A stretch of 64,000 nt of DNA from Plasmodium brasilianum. Lineage: Eukaryota > Apicomplexa > Aconoidasida > Haemosporida > Plasmodiidae. Below are positions 35,496-49,286 of the stretch, piece by piece. The stretch is taken from contig NC_090126.1 of assembly GCF_023973825.1 (NCBI RefSeq), positions 1,721,001 through 1,785,000 of the forward strand. The letters run 5' to 3'. A program made the position numbers and the translations under genes. The first letter of the stretch is position 1, and the number at the start of each line of letters is the position of its first letter. A model generated the notes under the pieces. The model ran no database searches. It was not told the DNA's origin and was given only the letters and a program-made list of their open reading frames with translations.

Positions 35496-38400
35496 ATGAA
35501 TTCTAATAAAAATGTTATTAAAGTATATAGGTATTATAGGAGTAATGACCACAAAAAAGTTTTAAAGTATGATATTCATCCATTTAAAGATGTTAAAATG
35601 GCTGTTTTAAACTATTTTGTTAAAAAACAAATTATTCATAAAAAAACACACACTAAGCGCAACCGCAAATGTAATATTTTTTTCTTTAATTTAATTAATT
35701 ACAGAAAATATAAAAAAGGAATCATATTGATACTTTTAGCTTATTTTCAAATGATATACGATATAATTTTATTTTTAATTAAAATATACATTTCTATTTA
35801 TATATGTTATATATATAATTTTAAAAAGTTATGGTTTTTGTTATTATGTAATTGTTCTGGTTATGTATTCAAGAAATATAAATATTATATTTTAAATAAA
35901 GTAAGTAGAAAAGGTAAAAATATATATGTAGAAATAAAGAAAGGAGAAGAAAAAGACAAAAAAATATTATCAATTATCAATTCAAATAAAGTAGCAAAAA
36001 ATTGTTACATGTACTACTACGATATTGATAATAATAAGTCTGTAAAGCTATTTAAAAGAAATAGCTGTATTTATTGTGTTTTAAGTAAATTTAATATTGA
36101 TATATTTTTTTGTTTCAAGGGGAAATCTTTTTTTTCCTTAATAATAAAGGATGAAATTACAAAGAGTAAGAAAACATTCCGATGTAGTATGTGCCGCAAA
36201 AATTATAATAGTAATAATAATAGTCTTTTGAATAATAGTCATGAGAATATGACTAACTGCAATACATGCTATAGTAATAATCGTCCTAGTTACATTGGAA
36301 AAGTAACATATGTTTGCGTAAAAATTAAAAATAAAGAAATTCAACTAACATCTTTTCATGTACGCAGAAAATGGAATTACAGAAAAGCTGTAAAAGGCAC
36401 ATTTAAAAAAAATGTATATAATGTAATAATATATTGTAAAAATGCGCATAATTATTTTAAGAGAAGAAATATAATTAATTACAGTAGAATATGTTTTAGT
36501 AATATAATTAAAAATTTAATAAATATAGACGTGCAAGAAGTTAACTATTATCATCTTCTTTGTTATAGAATGTATGATGTTAATGAAGCAGATGATAGTG
36601 GTTTATGCAATACGTGTAATATTTCACATAAAAATACTTTATCAGAAGTGAGAGTAAGGGAAAATGTTTTTATTGACAAAATAGAAGAGATAATTAAGAA
36701 ACCACTGAATTTTTTTTTAATGAAAATTATAAAAGATTTTAATAAAAACACATATTCAATAATTCTTACAAAGGAACTTCATAATGTAAATGAATCAACG
36801 TTAATAATATGTTTTAATATTTTTAAAGTAATAATTATTCAAAAGTTAATTAAAGTTAATATTGTTATATACTACATAAAATTTATAATAAATAGGGCGT
36901 TAAAATATAATATGAAAAAAAAAAAGGAATTAAAGATGATAAGAAATTTGTGTTATAATTCGTTACGTAGTAAGGAATTTTATATTGTAATAAAATATGG
37001 TACAATTATAAATATATTAAAAGAATATTTTATAAATTTCTTTTTTATATTTCTGATTAATAATTTACTTTTTTCCGTTATATTGTTAATATATAAATTT
37101 AATTACTTAATTTACTATGTCCTTTTGAATAAACAATATTTTCAAAAATCACAAAAAAATTACTCCTGTTCAATTATAAAAACAAGGAGAAATTCTATGT
37201 GTATTTTTGAGTTGTTATTTATTTATAATATTGAGTTAAATGTAAAAAAAGTTAATGAAAAAACATATATATCATCCGCAGCAGAAAGGGAAGAACTGGA
37301 AATGGGTGAAAATGTGCACAATTTAAGGAAAAGCCAAAACGAAAATTTGGAAATTAATTTAAAATATTGTAAAATAATGAATGTAAATATGATAATGAGT
37401 TTTCATATGAATATGAATTTAAAAAGTGTTCATAATAAATTAAGAAAGGATGGAAAATATAGAAGAAAGAAAAAAAAAAAAAAACGTTTGAACAGGATTA
37501 CGAACATTGAGAGGAACTTAAGAAAAATAAAGAAACTCTCCCCATTATCAGAAGATTGTTTTAATTATGCATACTTTAAGAATTTAATGAGGAAAAAAAA
37601 TAGTCTTTATATTTTTGTGTTAAACTGTTTTAAAAATATTCTTTTGAAATATAAACACATGAAGGTGCTACACCTTAAATTGGGGTGGCGGAAATGTGGA
37701 AGTGATGTTAAGAATCCCATGAACATTTTCTTTGAGAAAACATACTCTAGTAAATGTAGCAATCGCAGTAGTCGTATTAATTGTAACAACTGTAGCTACC
37801 ATAGCAATCGTAGTAATCACAGCAATCGTAGCAGTTGTAGTAATCATAGCAACCGTATTGATCATAGCAATTGCAGCAATGAAGATAACAATGGTAACAA
37901 CATAAGAGATAGCAACAACAGTAGTAACAGAGACAGCGGTAGCAATAACAGCAAGGGTACGAACAACAATAGCAGTAGCAATACAAATAGCAATGGTAAT
38001 ACCAATGCCAACAGTAACAATGCAAGTGGCAGTAACTACAGGGGAGGTAGTAACCAGTGCAAAGGGGATAACGGTAAGAATAGTAATAATGGGGATGATG
38101 ACAATGAAGAGGGTGATGAGGAGAATAATAAGAAGAAGAAAAACAGAGATGAAATGGATGAAAAAAACAACGAAGATGCTAATAACAGCAGCAAAAAAAA
38201 TAGTAACAATAACAACAACAATGAAAATGACAATAATGTGAAGGAAAATAAAAACGAATATGGGCTTCAAAATAAACAGGATAATGAACATCAAAATAAA
38301 AACGAAAGTGCACATCAAAATAAACGCTCAAATGAAAACATCAACTTAGTGGATAAAAAAAAGAAAAACGAAAAAAGTAAGAGCACAGAAAACAAAGGTA

Positions 38401-40052
38401 AAGGGGAAAACCCAAATGGTGATATAAGCCAAGTAATTTTAGGAAAAGAAGATATTCCTTCAGTTAATAATAATTCTTCCCTATTAATAACTGAAAAAAA
38501 GGAAACGAGTAAAAGAAAAAAAGAAAAAAAGATAGGGAAAAAAAATTGTTATCAAGAAAAAAATGATAAATACTCATTGAATCTTCTTATTGCAGAAAAT
38601 GCATACAAAATTATAAAAAATGGAAGAACATACAAACAGCAAGAGCCACTTCATAATTTTCAAACACATAATAATTTTATGTTGAAAGAAATGGTATGGA
38701 TGAGTATAGATTATTATGAAGAAAAAAGATGGAAAAGAAATGTTTCCAAAAGATTTAGTTACCTGATGAATAATCATTTTGAAGAAAGGAAAAAAAAAGA
38801 TAAATATTTTATATCGTCTCAAATATCAAATGATATTAAAATGTTTTGGTTTTTTATATTAAATGAAATTAGACCTGATTTAGTTCCAATAGATCTAGAT
38901 CATAAAATTAAAAACAAGCATGTTTTAAAGAAAGATTTCTTTAAATCAATTAAAAAAAATTTACAAATAGAAGAAAATAATTTTCAAGTTGATAGGAATA
39001 ATATCTCGTTAAATAAGCAGTGCACCACAAATGTAAATCAATTTTTAACGAATAGCGATGCATCGGACAGAAGGGGAAAAAAGTACCAAACGGACCAAAC
39101 AGGAGAAAACTCCAAGCGTAATTCTGATACGCTTTCTAAAGATTCTAACCCAAGTAGTATATTCGACATTGCTTGCAACATGCTCACATTTAATTTTATG
39201 AATAAGAAGAAAGATGATCAGAGTTGTAACGATCTTAATCTTACTACAAATAGGAATAACAAAAGTGGTAGTATGTACAATTCACCAAATAGTACAAACA
39301 TTGATACGAATGGAGATTCTTTGAACATTCGGAAGAATAACGATAGTAATAATGGTAATGATATGAGTGATATTAATGAAAGTGCTAATGGTGACTATAA
39401 TAATGATAGTAGTAATTGCAGTGGTGGAAATAGTGGTAATAATTACGTACATGCTTTGGATGAAAAATTCATAGCTGCCTTTGAAAATTATGAACAGCGT
39501 TTTATGAATATTGAGGAAAATGTAAATAAGGAACTACTATATAAACATGAATATAGTATTAATAAAAGAGGGTTTAAGAGTTCCGAAAATTTTAACATTG
39601 ATGAACATATGAAACAAAATACTCTTCATTACAATGAAGAATATAATTATTACTACGCAGATTGGAATAACTATCTACATATAAGTAATCACTTGTTTAT
39701 TTATTGTTTACTTTTTATGAGTATTTCTCTCATTGAAGTTAATGAAAATATTTTTTATCAAAATGATCACATTTTAAATGATAGTGAAGTAGAGCACCCA
39801 AATGAAGGGAATGATTATTTAACCCTAACAGGAAACCGTTCGAATTTGATGATAAGAGATAATGATATGAAACAAGAATGTTATCACCCAAAGCATAGCA
39901 AGAAAAAGAAAAAGGAAAAAAAAGAGTATAATGCTGCTGGTGAGTATGAACAAGGGGAAGTAGAAGAAGCACAAGGTGAACAGGATGACGAAGAGGAACA
40001 AGAAGAACAAGAACAGATGGAAGGGCGTGAAGAACTGAAAGAACAGAAGGAT

Positions 40053-40090
<38 letters not shown>

Positions 40091-43000
40091 GGAAGACATC
40101 GAACCAAAAGAAGGGCACAGAGGAGAACAAACGAAGGAAGGTCAACTACTTAAACTAAAAATAGTAGATAAGGAAATCAAGAGCGAAGCGGATGAATTTG
40201 ACGAGGAGGTATATAAAGAATACAAACAATATGAAAACAAATATCAAAAAATATACCAAGTTGATGTTAATGATAATAGGGATAATGATAATCTAAGAAA
40301 TAACTATAGCTTCCATAATAGCAAGAATTATATGGATTATTATGAAAATATGAAACATTCAGACAATAACGTTTTGAGACTTCCTCCTTTAAACAATGGA
40401 AATGTTAAAGAGTTAATTGTGATACCTTATTCCTCTGTTGATAATATAATAAACAAAGAAACGTATGTATTAGGAGGGGAAAAAAATATAAATGAATATG
40501 TTAACGAAATAAAACAAAAGAATGTAAACTTTTTTATGAACCATATGGAATTGTATGGAGGGCAAATATATCCTTTCGAATTTGGATATATTGATGATTT
40601 TTATAATGATATTCGTTTGCCTTTAATGAATTTATCAGAATACGATGAATTCACTTTTTTTTTATATTTATTTTATATAAAAAATTCTCCGCATATATTA
40701 AAAAAGCAAATGAAAAAAGAAAAAAAAAAACGCAAAAAAGACTTTCCAGATATAACATCAGCAAAGAAAAGAACACCCAGGCGTAAATTGAACAAAGTAG
40801 AAAACGAAAAGGATATAGAAATTATTGAGGAATATGAAAAAGTATCAGCAAATGAACGTATTTTAATGAATGTAGAAGAAGAAATTATTTCACAACAGGA
40901 AATAAATTGCGTAGAAGAAGAAAAGCAGGTTATGCCCTATAAACAAGAAGAGAAGGAAAATGGTTATGTAAATAAAATTACACAAAAAGATGATGTACAA
41001 CTGTCAAAGGAGAATACTCTTTTTGTTGAGGAGCACGTTGAAGAGAATTTGAAGGAGTGGAACGAAAAGAGGGAAGAGTGGGCCATGGACGAAATTATTT
41101 TTCTTCTCATTTTGACCAAGACATATATGAAGTACATAAATATTGAAGAAGTCAAAAAGGGGGGGGAAATGGAGGAAGCGCAAAATGTGGTTGAAGTGGT
41201 AAAAAAGAAAAACATTGACAATAAGAACTTCATTACAATGATCTGCTCAGAAGAGGAAAAAAAAATTGAAAAAAATTTACCAAGTGACAATTCAACGGGT
41301 AATAATATAATATCAATGAGTAGTATATTGGATGAACGAAAGGTGGATGAAGATGAGCACAGAAATCATTTACATAAATGTAATGGCATGAGAAACGAGA
41401 AAATCAATGTTAATGAAGGAATATATGTTGAAATGGAAGAACATAGGAGTATTGAGATGAACAGTGTGAACAACTCAGTTGTGTTTACCCCTGATAATAA
41501 CGAAATAGATAATGGTATTGAAATTTTCGAGAATAAAAATTTTGAGGAAAAAATCAAAATGATTGTCGGTGACACATTTAAAAATATTAATTATGTTAAT
41601 AATGATAATTATGATAATTATCATAATTATCATTATTATGGTAATTTTGGTAATTATATATATCTTATAAATTGGGATATTATATCATTAGCATTAGCAT
41701 CTTATAATAAATTAAATCACATTTATGAAATAAACAGAAGCGCAAATGAGTGTAAGGATAAATTTTTATCCATCATAAAAGGAATTTCATATGAGAATAT
41801 GAAATCATTAAATATGCATGCTGAGCACTACTTAAGTAACAAAAAAATGCGTAAAAAACCATTGAAAAAATTAAAATTTCTACCCATATTTTCGTCAACA
41901 AGCACCACTATATTATTAGACTCTTTTAATAAATACATGAATGAAAAAATTGAGGGGTATAAGATAAGGGAAAGAAGTTGTAATAGTGAATCAGTTAGGA
42001 ATTCTGATAATTTTACAGTTGATGAACAAGTTGAGCAATATGAAAAAGAGAATGAAAAAATAAGAGCACTGAAGCAACGAAAACAGGGAGATGATGTATC
42101 TAACATAAGGGAGAAAAGTAGGGACAATAATGATGTTCTACCAGATCAAAAGAAAAGAAGAGAGTTGTTAGGTGCGTTATATAACGACTTATTAGAAGGA
42201 AACAATACAATAAATTTTATGTCGAGTATGAATAATAAAAATAGTAGCAGTTACAACGAACGGAATAGTAGTATTAACGCAGTGAATGAAATGAAGGAAG
42301 AATTGAATGATCCATATTTGCATAAAAATAGTAATGTACTTATAAATTTATATAAAAATGAAAGTTATGTTAATAATTTATTTCCGGATTTTTCCGAAAA
42401 TACTAACGAATCTTCAGAAGGAGATTTGGATTGTGGAAAAGATAGCTTTTTTAGTTATAGTGACATAGAAAAATTAACATTAAAATTAAATGATTTGACA
42501 TGTATAAAATCTGAATGCTTTAAAGAAGGGTTTAAAAGTGCAAAGGAAAGAGGGAAAATGGTAATTGGAGTTAATGCGCATATGAAAGATGAAAGCGGAA
42601 GTAGTGATATGCAAAGAGGAGTAGAAAATGATAAGACAAATGAGGGTTATAAGCAATATAGAGAGGATGAGCGAATGAAACTGCGAGAGAATGTAGAAGG
42701 GGCAGTATGTGATGGTGAAAGGGAAGACAAAAGTGACTCATCAGAAAAAGAGATGCAAGAGGAACAAGAGGATCGTATGAATTATCTTCAAAAAGGAAAG
42801 GAAAAGCAGCAATTGCAAGAAAACCAAGCAAATAATACGGATGAAAATATGAAAGGGCAATACGGTGGAAGTGAAAATAAGGTAGGGAATACGTACACAG
42901 AATATAATTTAGAAATAAAAGAAAAAAAAGTAGTAGAAGCGGTTGGAGGGGTGGAAGCAGTGGAAAGGAAAGGTGGAACAAGAATAAGGGGTAAACACGA

Positions 43001-46000
43001 TTGTGCATTGTTTGACGAAGCGAATAGTAAGGATGACTTAGGTACGTTGCACTTATCTTGCAATTCAAACGTTGTATCAGGTGAAATGATAAAGGATAAA
43101 GAGAAGAATGAAAAAAATTTACAAAATGATAAGTTAAACGGTTGGAATAGTTTAAAAAGGTGGCTGTGTTCTATATGCAAAGATAAAAGAAATGTTAATG
43201 AATTTATATCATTACTAAAAAATAAATATATTGTAAAAAACAAAAATTTTTATAAGATCATTCAGAATTTTTTAAATAAAATAAAGCCTATTGTAGGATA
43301 TTATAATAGTTTGTTAGACGCACTAAATGGTGAACTTAATTATAAATTACCGAATAATGAATACGTCAATGACATATGTACAGAAAAAATAGATAAAGAA
43401 TTTGTTAAATTTATTAAAAAAATAATTGAATATGATAAAAAAAGAAAAAAGAAAAATGTAGAGAAAATAAATAGTATATCCTATAACAGATTTTATAATC
43501 ATAATGATTTTTTTATATATTCACCAAATGAATCATATAATACTGTAAATGAATTTGCACAACAGATATTGAACTATGTTCCTTATGTTGATGACAAAAA
43601 GAAAAATAATATTAAAAATATGAGAAAACGATTTGAATGTAAAAATTTAATATCGCAAATTTTATTAGCTGATTATATTTTAGATAAATTAAAAAATTTT
43701 CCTATGGATAATTCTTTACTAACTGCTACAAATAACAAAGTAGTTGATAAACAACTTTTAGATACACGTTTAGAAGCGTATACACAATGCATCAATGATA
43801 ATTTTAATGAAAACGATGATATATTTAAAACGGAAAATATATATACAGATATGGTTGTAGAGCAAAAGGAAGAATCATTATATAAGGAAAATTTACATAA
43901 TTGTGACATAACAATAGACGAAAACAGGGATAAAAGTGTATCTCGTGATAAAATTATTGATAAGAAAGAGATTGAGGGACCCACTCCTCCTGACCAGAAG
44001 GATTTACCGATGAGCATTTATAGAGAAATGAAGAAAGTGGAAGATGAAGTGTATGGCAAGATTTCCACACAACATACAAGTAATAAGGAGATAAGTGAAA
44101 TATGGCATATTAGTAAACCCGACAATAGTGTTAACACTAGTGTTAACGATAATAGTAACAGCGATGTACCTAACAAAAGTAGTAAGAACAATGATAATAC
44201 TAAGGTAGTCTTATGTGATGTCAATTTCACCGATTTAACAGGAAACTCCATGAACAAAGATGGACATAAGGACATTAGCAATGACTTAAGCAATAAGAAT
44301 AACAATAACGTCTGCAGTGAGGTCAGTAACCATATTATTAATGATAATTGTAACGTTAATGGTAATATCAATGGTAGCAGCAGTGGTAACAATAATAATG
44401 ATGATAAAGCCAATTTATCTGTCTGTGCGGAGCAAGCCAAAAAGAGTGAAGAATTTTTAGAAAAAGAATGTAATGTTTTTAGAATTGAATCGGAAAATAC
44501 AGTTGATCAAGGAACCACTGCACATGTGTCTAATAATGGTCTTACACCATATAAGTTAAATGAAGAAGAACATAAATTTGAAAAATATATAGATTCATCT
44601 CTCAATCAGAGCAATAATCTTAACAGCCAAATTAATGGTAAAAGTGACAATATTAGTAATAATATCAATAATATCAATAATATCAGTAATATTAATAATA
44701 TTAATAATAGTAGCATTAATAATAATAGTAGTGATATTAATAATAAATGCAATAGTAATAATAGCGGTAGTAATAGGAGTAAGAATAACAGCACGAATTT
44801 GTCCAGAATTAAAGAGGAAACTCAGAAAACAAAGAAGACATCAGCAAAGTCAAAGAGATCATCTATGTCACTAATTAAATCTTATAAGGGAAGTATAAAT
44901 GAATCGTTCAATTTTGATAAACATTTAAAAAAAAACACGAAAACAGAACTGCTACTTAGTAGTAGACAGAAATCACTACCAATTAGAAACACACAGAAAG
45001 CAAATAAAACAACGAAATATAAAACATCAATAAGTGTATCTAATTTTTCACAAGATAAATTGAAGAACAATAGTATATTAAATTATGTACAGAATGGCAA
45101 AGCTTATTTGTCAAGTAAAGCACAAGCGAAAGCTCAAATGATGATGAATAAAAATAACACAATTAATAATATATCTCTTATTCAACAAGGGCCATGTTCT
45201 CAAGGAGACGCACGTATACAAAAAAACAATCCACTAGTAGACGAGAAAATGGTAAATGCGCATAATAGCAGCAGCAAAAATAATTACAATTATGATCATA
45301 GTAGTATAAACATTAAGAGTAACGGTAGTAGTAACAATCGCAATAACAGTAGCAGTAACAGTTGCACTAATAATAATGATACATTAAATGGTCAGAATCC
45401 CATCAGTGTTTCAAATGATCACCAATTTGTAAATAATGGTAAGTCAAATTTCCCAAATAAAAAACAGAAGTTGTTAGGTAATATATATAATAGTACTTCG
45501 AGTAAAAATTCATCAAGTGAAAATATAAACAAAAATATAATAAATCAATATGGAACCCCAATTAAAAACATTCAAGACTACTGTAATATGAACCAGTCGC
45601 CTCGAAATTTGCATAAATGTTTATCTAACACAGAAAGTATACATTCAAATGCTTCGGCAATATTACAGCAACAGGTGCAAATGTCGGGAGATTCTCAATT
45701 TATTAGTAGGACAGATACCATGTTTAATGTGAATGCAACTAAGCCGTCGGGTAACCTACCTTCAAGTACTTTCATCAACAATAACGACAGTAACGGTAAT
45801 AACAACATCAGTAACTGTAATAATAATGTGTACATTTTTTCGAGGCAAGGTAACGAAGATGGTAAAACCATTACCCCAATACATGCTTTTTCACAGAACA
45901 GTAAGCACATTCCTATAAATGCTAGTAACAACCAAGTGCTTTGTAACAAATCGATATTGTACGAAAGTGCAGAATTAGCTACGAAGCAAATGGCTGCAAG

Positions 46001-49000
46001 TAACGCATTAAATAACTCTAATTCAAGACAGATGGAAATATTATTGAATAATACAACAAAAAAAATACCATATTCGTTCAATAATAATAATTTAATTGTC
46101 GAAAAGAAAATGTATTCTATGTGTATGGAAAATCAAGTAAAGGAATCAGAAGTATGTGCAGCATCAGAAGCGTCAGTGCCATCAGTAATTTCAGTAGTAT
46201 CGTTATCATCATCACCATCATCAGGAGTTACAGGAGCAGCAGGTTCAACAATCTTAACATCAATGCACAAAATGAATGATGAGCTACTCATGGTAAAACC
46301 TGCATCAGATAAAAACTATCTGTTGTCCAATTCCCTTAATTCGCAAGTAATGCAAGAGAGCGATAACCAATTAAGGATTTATCATGATCAACATATAATG
46401 AATAATCCAGATATAATAAATAACGAACAAAAGAGTTTTATGGATGTAATGAACAAAAACGTTCCTAATTATAATTATGGAGTACCAAAATATATTAGCA
46501 GTAATATGCAAAACTTTAATTCGATTAATAATGAAAATAGATCAAATATGCTGCAAAATTATAATCAACCAAATTATGCAAATGTGAATAATAATTGTAT
46601 TCCCTCCAATGGATTACAAAGTCAACATGTGCAATCCTCAAATAATTCTAAAAAGGTTTTACATTATCCTACTCACCCCATTTCAAATCTTGTAAATATG
46701 AACAGCACAAACATAGATAATAAATTAGAGAACGCGTCATCACCTGATGATCCATTCATTAAAAAGATGAAATGTACCAATCAGAACAGTGGAAAAAACG
46801 ATATGAACGATGAAAAGAGAAGCATATTGTCTATATTAAAAAACGCTTCAGACAAATCAAACCTATTCCAAAACATGCTTCAGACGAAGCAGCCAAGTGA
46901 TGTGGATGCTATTACTCCGGACAGTAACAAAGTACAGCAAAATTATGCACTTAGTATTAATAGCAGTAGCAACATTAATAGTAACAGCAATAGTAACATT
47001 AATAGTAACAACAATAGTAACATTAATAGTAACAATAACAATAACAGTAGTAGTAGTAACAACAATAGCAGTTGTAGTAACAACAACATTAATATTAGTA
47101 AAAGCAGTTATGTTGATAATAATGTCTATTCAAATATGCCATCAGTTTTATCCAACTCATTACAGCAATCACATGTGCATATTAATGATCAAAAAAATAA
47201 TTATATTTACAGTGCTTACGAAAGAGATTCAAATAACCAAATACCCTTTAACACACAAGGAAATAACTTACAAGGAATAAATCAGCAGAATGTTAATATA
47301 AACAATATTAACAATATTAATAATACAAATAATACAAATAATATTAATAATACAAATAATCAAAACATGAAACATAATAATGAAAATTTGCAAAACAGAA
47401 AACCGGGAAATTCAAATTCGTACGTCAATCAAATGAATTTTATTCTTCAAGTGTTGAATCAGTTTAATGTGAACTCAAAGAATAACATTCCTGCAAACGT
47501 GAATCCACAAAATGTAAGTAAAGCTATTATGGAGCAAAGCTGTTTGAATCAGTCAAATATAAACCAGCCGAACATAAACCAATTTAGCACCAACCAGCCG
47601 TACGCCAACCATTCTAATATGAATCAGTCGAACATCAACCATTCTAATATGAACCAACCGAACCTAAACCAACCAAATTTAAGTGCACCATTTTTTAATC
47701 AACCTACTAGTTCAGTGCAGAATGCCAATAAGAATATGGGTATATCCCCATTTCATTCACCAACCTTAAAAGGAAAAAATGTAAAGTCATCTTTTAATGA
47801 TAATAATGTAAATAATTCTAATATGGTAAATATGGGTTTAAAGAGTAGCCTAACCAAGAATATAATACAGAAGGTACCGCAGAAAAATGTTTTTTCTCCG
47901 CAAGATATGATTCAACAGAAATTAATTTTGCAGCAGCAGCAGCAACAACAACAACAACAACAACAACAACAGCAACAACAACAACAGCAGCAGCAGCAAC
48001 AACAACAACAACAACATTATCAACAACAACAGCAACAACATTATCATCAACAATTATTGCAACAAAAATTACAGCAAGAATTATTTCAAAAGGCTTATAA
48101 TGACAAGGAAAATCAACCAAGCTCCCATTCACCATATCAGGAAATATATAATCAGTGTACACCAGAAAATCAAATGCATAATGATCAAATACGACAGCAA
48201 AAAATGTTGCAAAAAATTCAACAAGAGCAAATACAAAAACAGTTGCAACAACTGCATTCACAGCAACTGCACCCACAAAATATGAGTCCTCAGCATCAGT
48301 TACAAGTACATCAAACAACACAAGACATGCATACTCAACAAGAACAATCCCCGCTAAGAACGCAGAAATTGAAACAGCTGAATCAGCAGCAGCTACATCC
48401 ACAGCAGCTACATCCACAGCAGTTACATCCACAGCAGTTACATCCACAGCAGTTACATCCACAGCAGTTACATCCACAACAGTTAAATGCGCAGCAGTTA
48501 AATCCGCAGCAGTTAAATCCGCAGCAGTTAAATTCACAGCAGTTGCATCCGCAGCAGTTGCATCCGCAGCAATTACATTCACAGCAATTACATTCACAGC
48601 AGTTACAACAAATTCAGATGCAAAAACTGCAGTTTCAGCAACAGGAATTGAAAAAGCATATGGAACAAATGCAACAAAATATCCCTTTATCTCCTCAAAA
48701 AATGCAACAAATGTATAATGTGAAACAGAATATTATATTAAATGAAGAAAATAAAAAAAAGATTAAACAGAGGCAATTTGCCATACCTTCAAATTCTCAA
48801 GTTTCTAATATACATCATTTGCAACAAATAGGAAACCAAGATGAACTTATTTCTAAAGAAATTTTAAATAGTAATATGAGCGGAAATATGGCTGGATATA
48901 TGAGTGGAAATATGACTGGAAGTTTTAGCGCAAATATGGCTGGAAACGTTAATACCAATTTGAATGAAAATGCACTACATATGATAAATAGAAAAATGTC

Positions 49001-49286
49001 AAATAACCAAAATAAATCTAATAACCAAGACCAATTTATTTCGTACGATTCATTTCAGCAAGGTCTACCTTTAAACGAAATTGATGTAAAAGACATGAGA
49101 AATGTTGATAATAGCGTAAATGAAAATAATATTTTATTAAACCCATCACAACCTAGAGATATTTGTAATAATATCCCTCCATACATTCTACCTAATAACG
49201 GAACATCTTTTATGACCCAGAATTCCCACTATAAAATAAATCATAAAAATAATAATAACAATTCACAGCAGCCAAATAATTGTTAG
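35496..49286 (+). CDS. Giant HSA/SANT-like, polyQ protein (EAF1-like NuA4 scaffold?)
   Basis: A single exon of 4,596 codons. An HSA domain is clear at about residues 1060-1105 (LKEMVWMSIDYYEEKRWKR, then KRFSYLMNNHFEERK). HSA helices bind actin and Arp4 in Eaf1/p400, Swr1 and Ino80. A degenerate SANT/Myb-like element follows at about 2056-2096 (INWDIISLAL, then RSANECKDKFLSI). HSA, then SANT, then a Gln-rich tail without an ATPase is the layout of yeast Eaf1/Vid21, scaffold of the NuA4 acetyltransferase, so a nuclear NuA4-type scaffold is inferred. Low-complexity Asn, Glu and Lys tracts fill the gaps. The tail has Q28 and a QQLHP array. Oddly, the first 600 residues are rich in Ile/Tyr/Phe/Lys with two membrane-like segments. 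Chance openness of this length is excluded in such AT-rich DNA, so the N-terminus is likely translated. Confidence 0.75.
47931..48014 (+). repeat. Polyglutamine tract (28 Gln)
   Basis: Twenty-eight consecutive CAG/CAA codons followed by HY and further Gln clusters. Codons are mixed, which limits replication slippage. It lies in the C-terminal activation-like tail of the HSA protein. Confidence 0.95.
48385..48606 (+). repeat. 15-bp QQLHP coding minisatellite
   Basis: Fourteen tandem copies of a 5-residue unit QQL(H/N)(P/S/A). Six near-identical QQLHP units come first, then QQLN variants, then QQLHP and QQLHS again. The array is recent, because neighbouring units are nearly identical in DNA. 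Confidence 0.95.

Noticed and set aside
37668..38318. 216-codon minus-strand open frame and shorter overlapping ones
   Set aside because: Antisense of an Asn/Ser-rich low-complexity stretch in the HSA protein; Ile/Thr/Val/Ala composition is a codon mirror.
42571..43243. Two overlapping minus-strand open frames of 151 and 165 codons
   Set aside because: Antisense to a Glu/Lys-rich linker of the HSA protein, no independent signals.
47818..48597. 259-codon minus-strand open frame
   Set aside because: Antisense of the polyQ and QQLHP arrays; Ala/Val/Asp repeats follow directly from CAG/CAA units.
48385..48606. Regularly spaced repeats resembling a CRISPR array
   Set aside because: They are in-frame coding minisatellite units, contiguous and without spacers.
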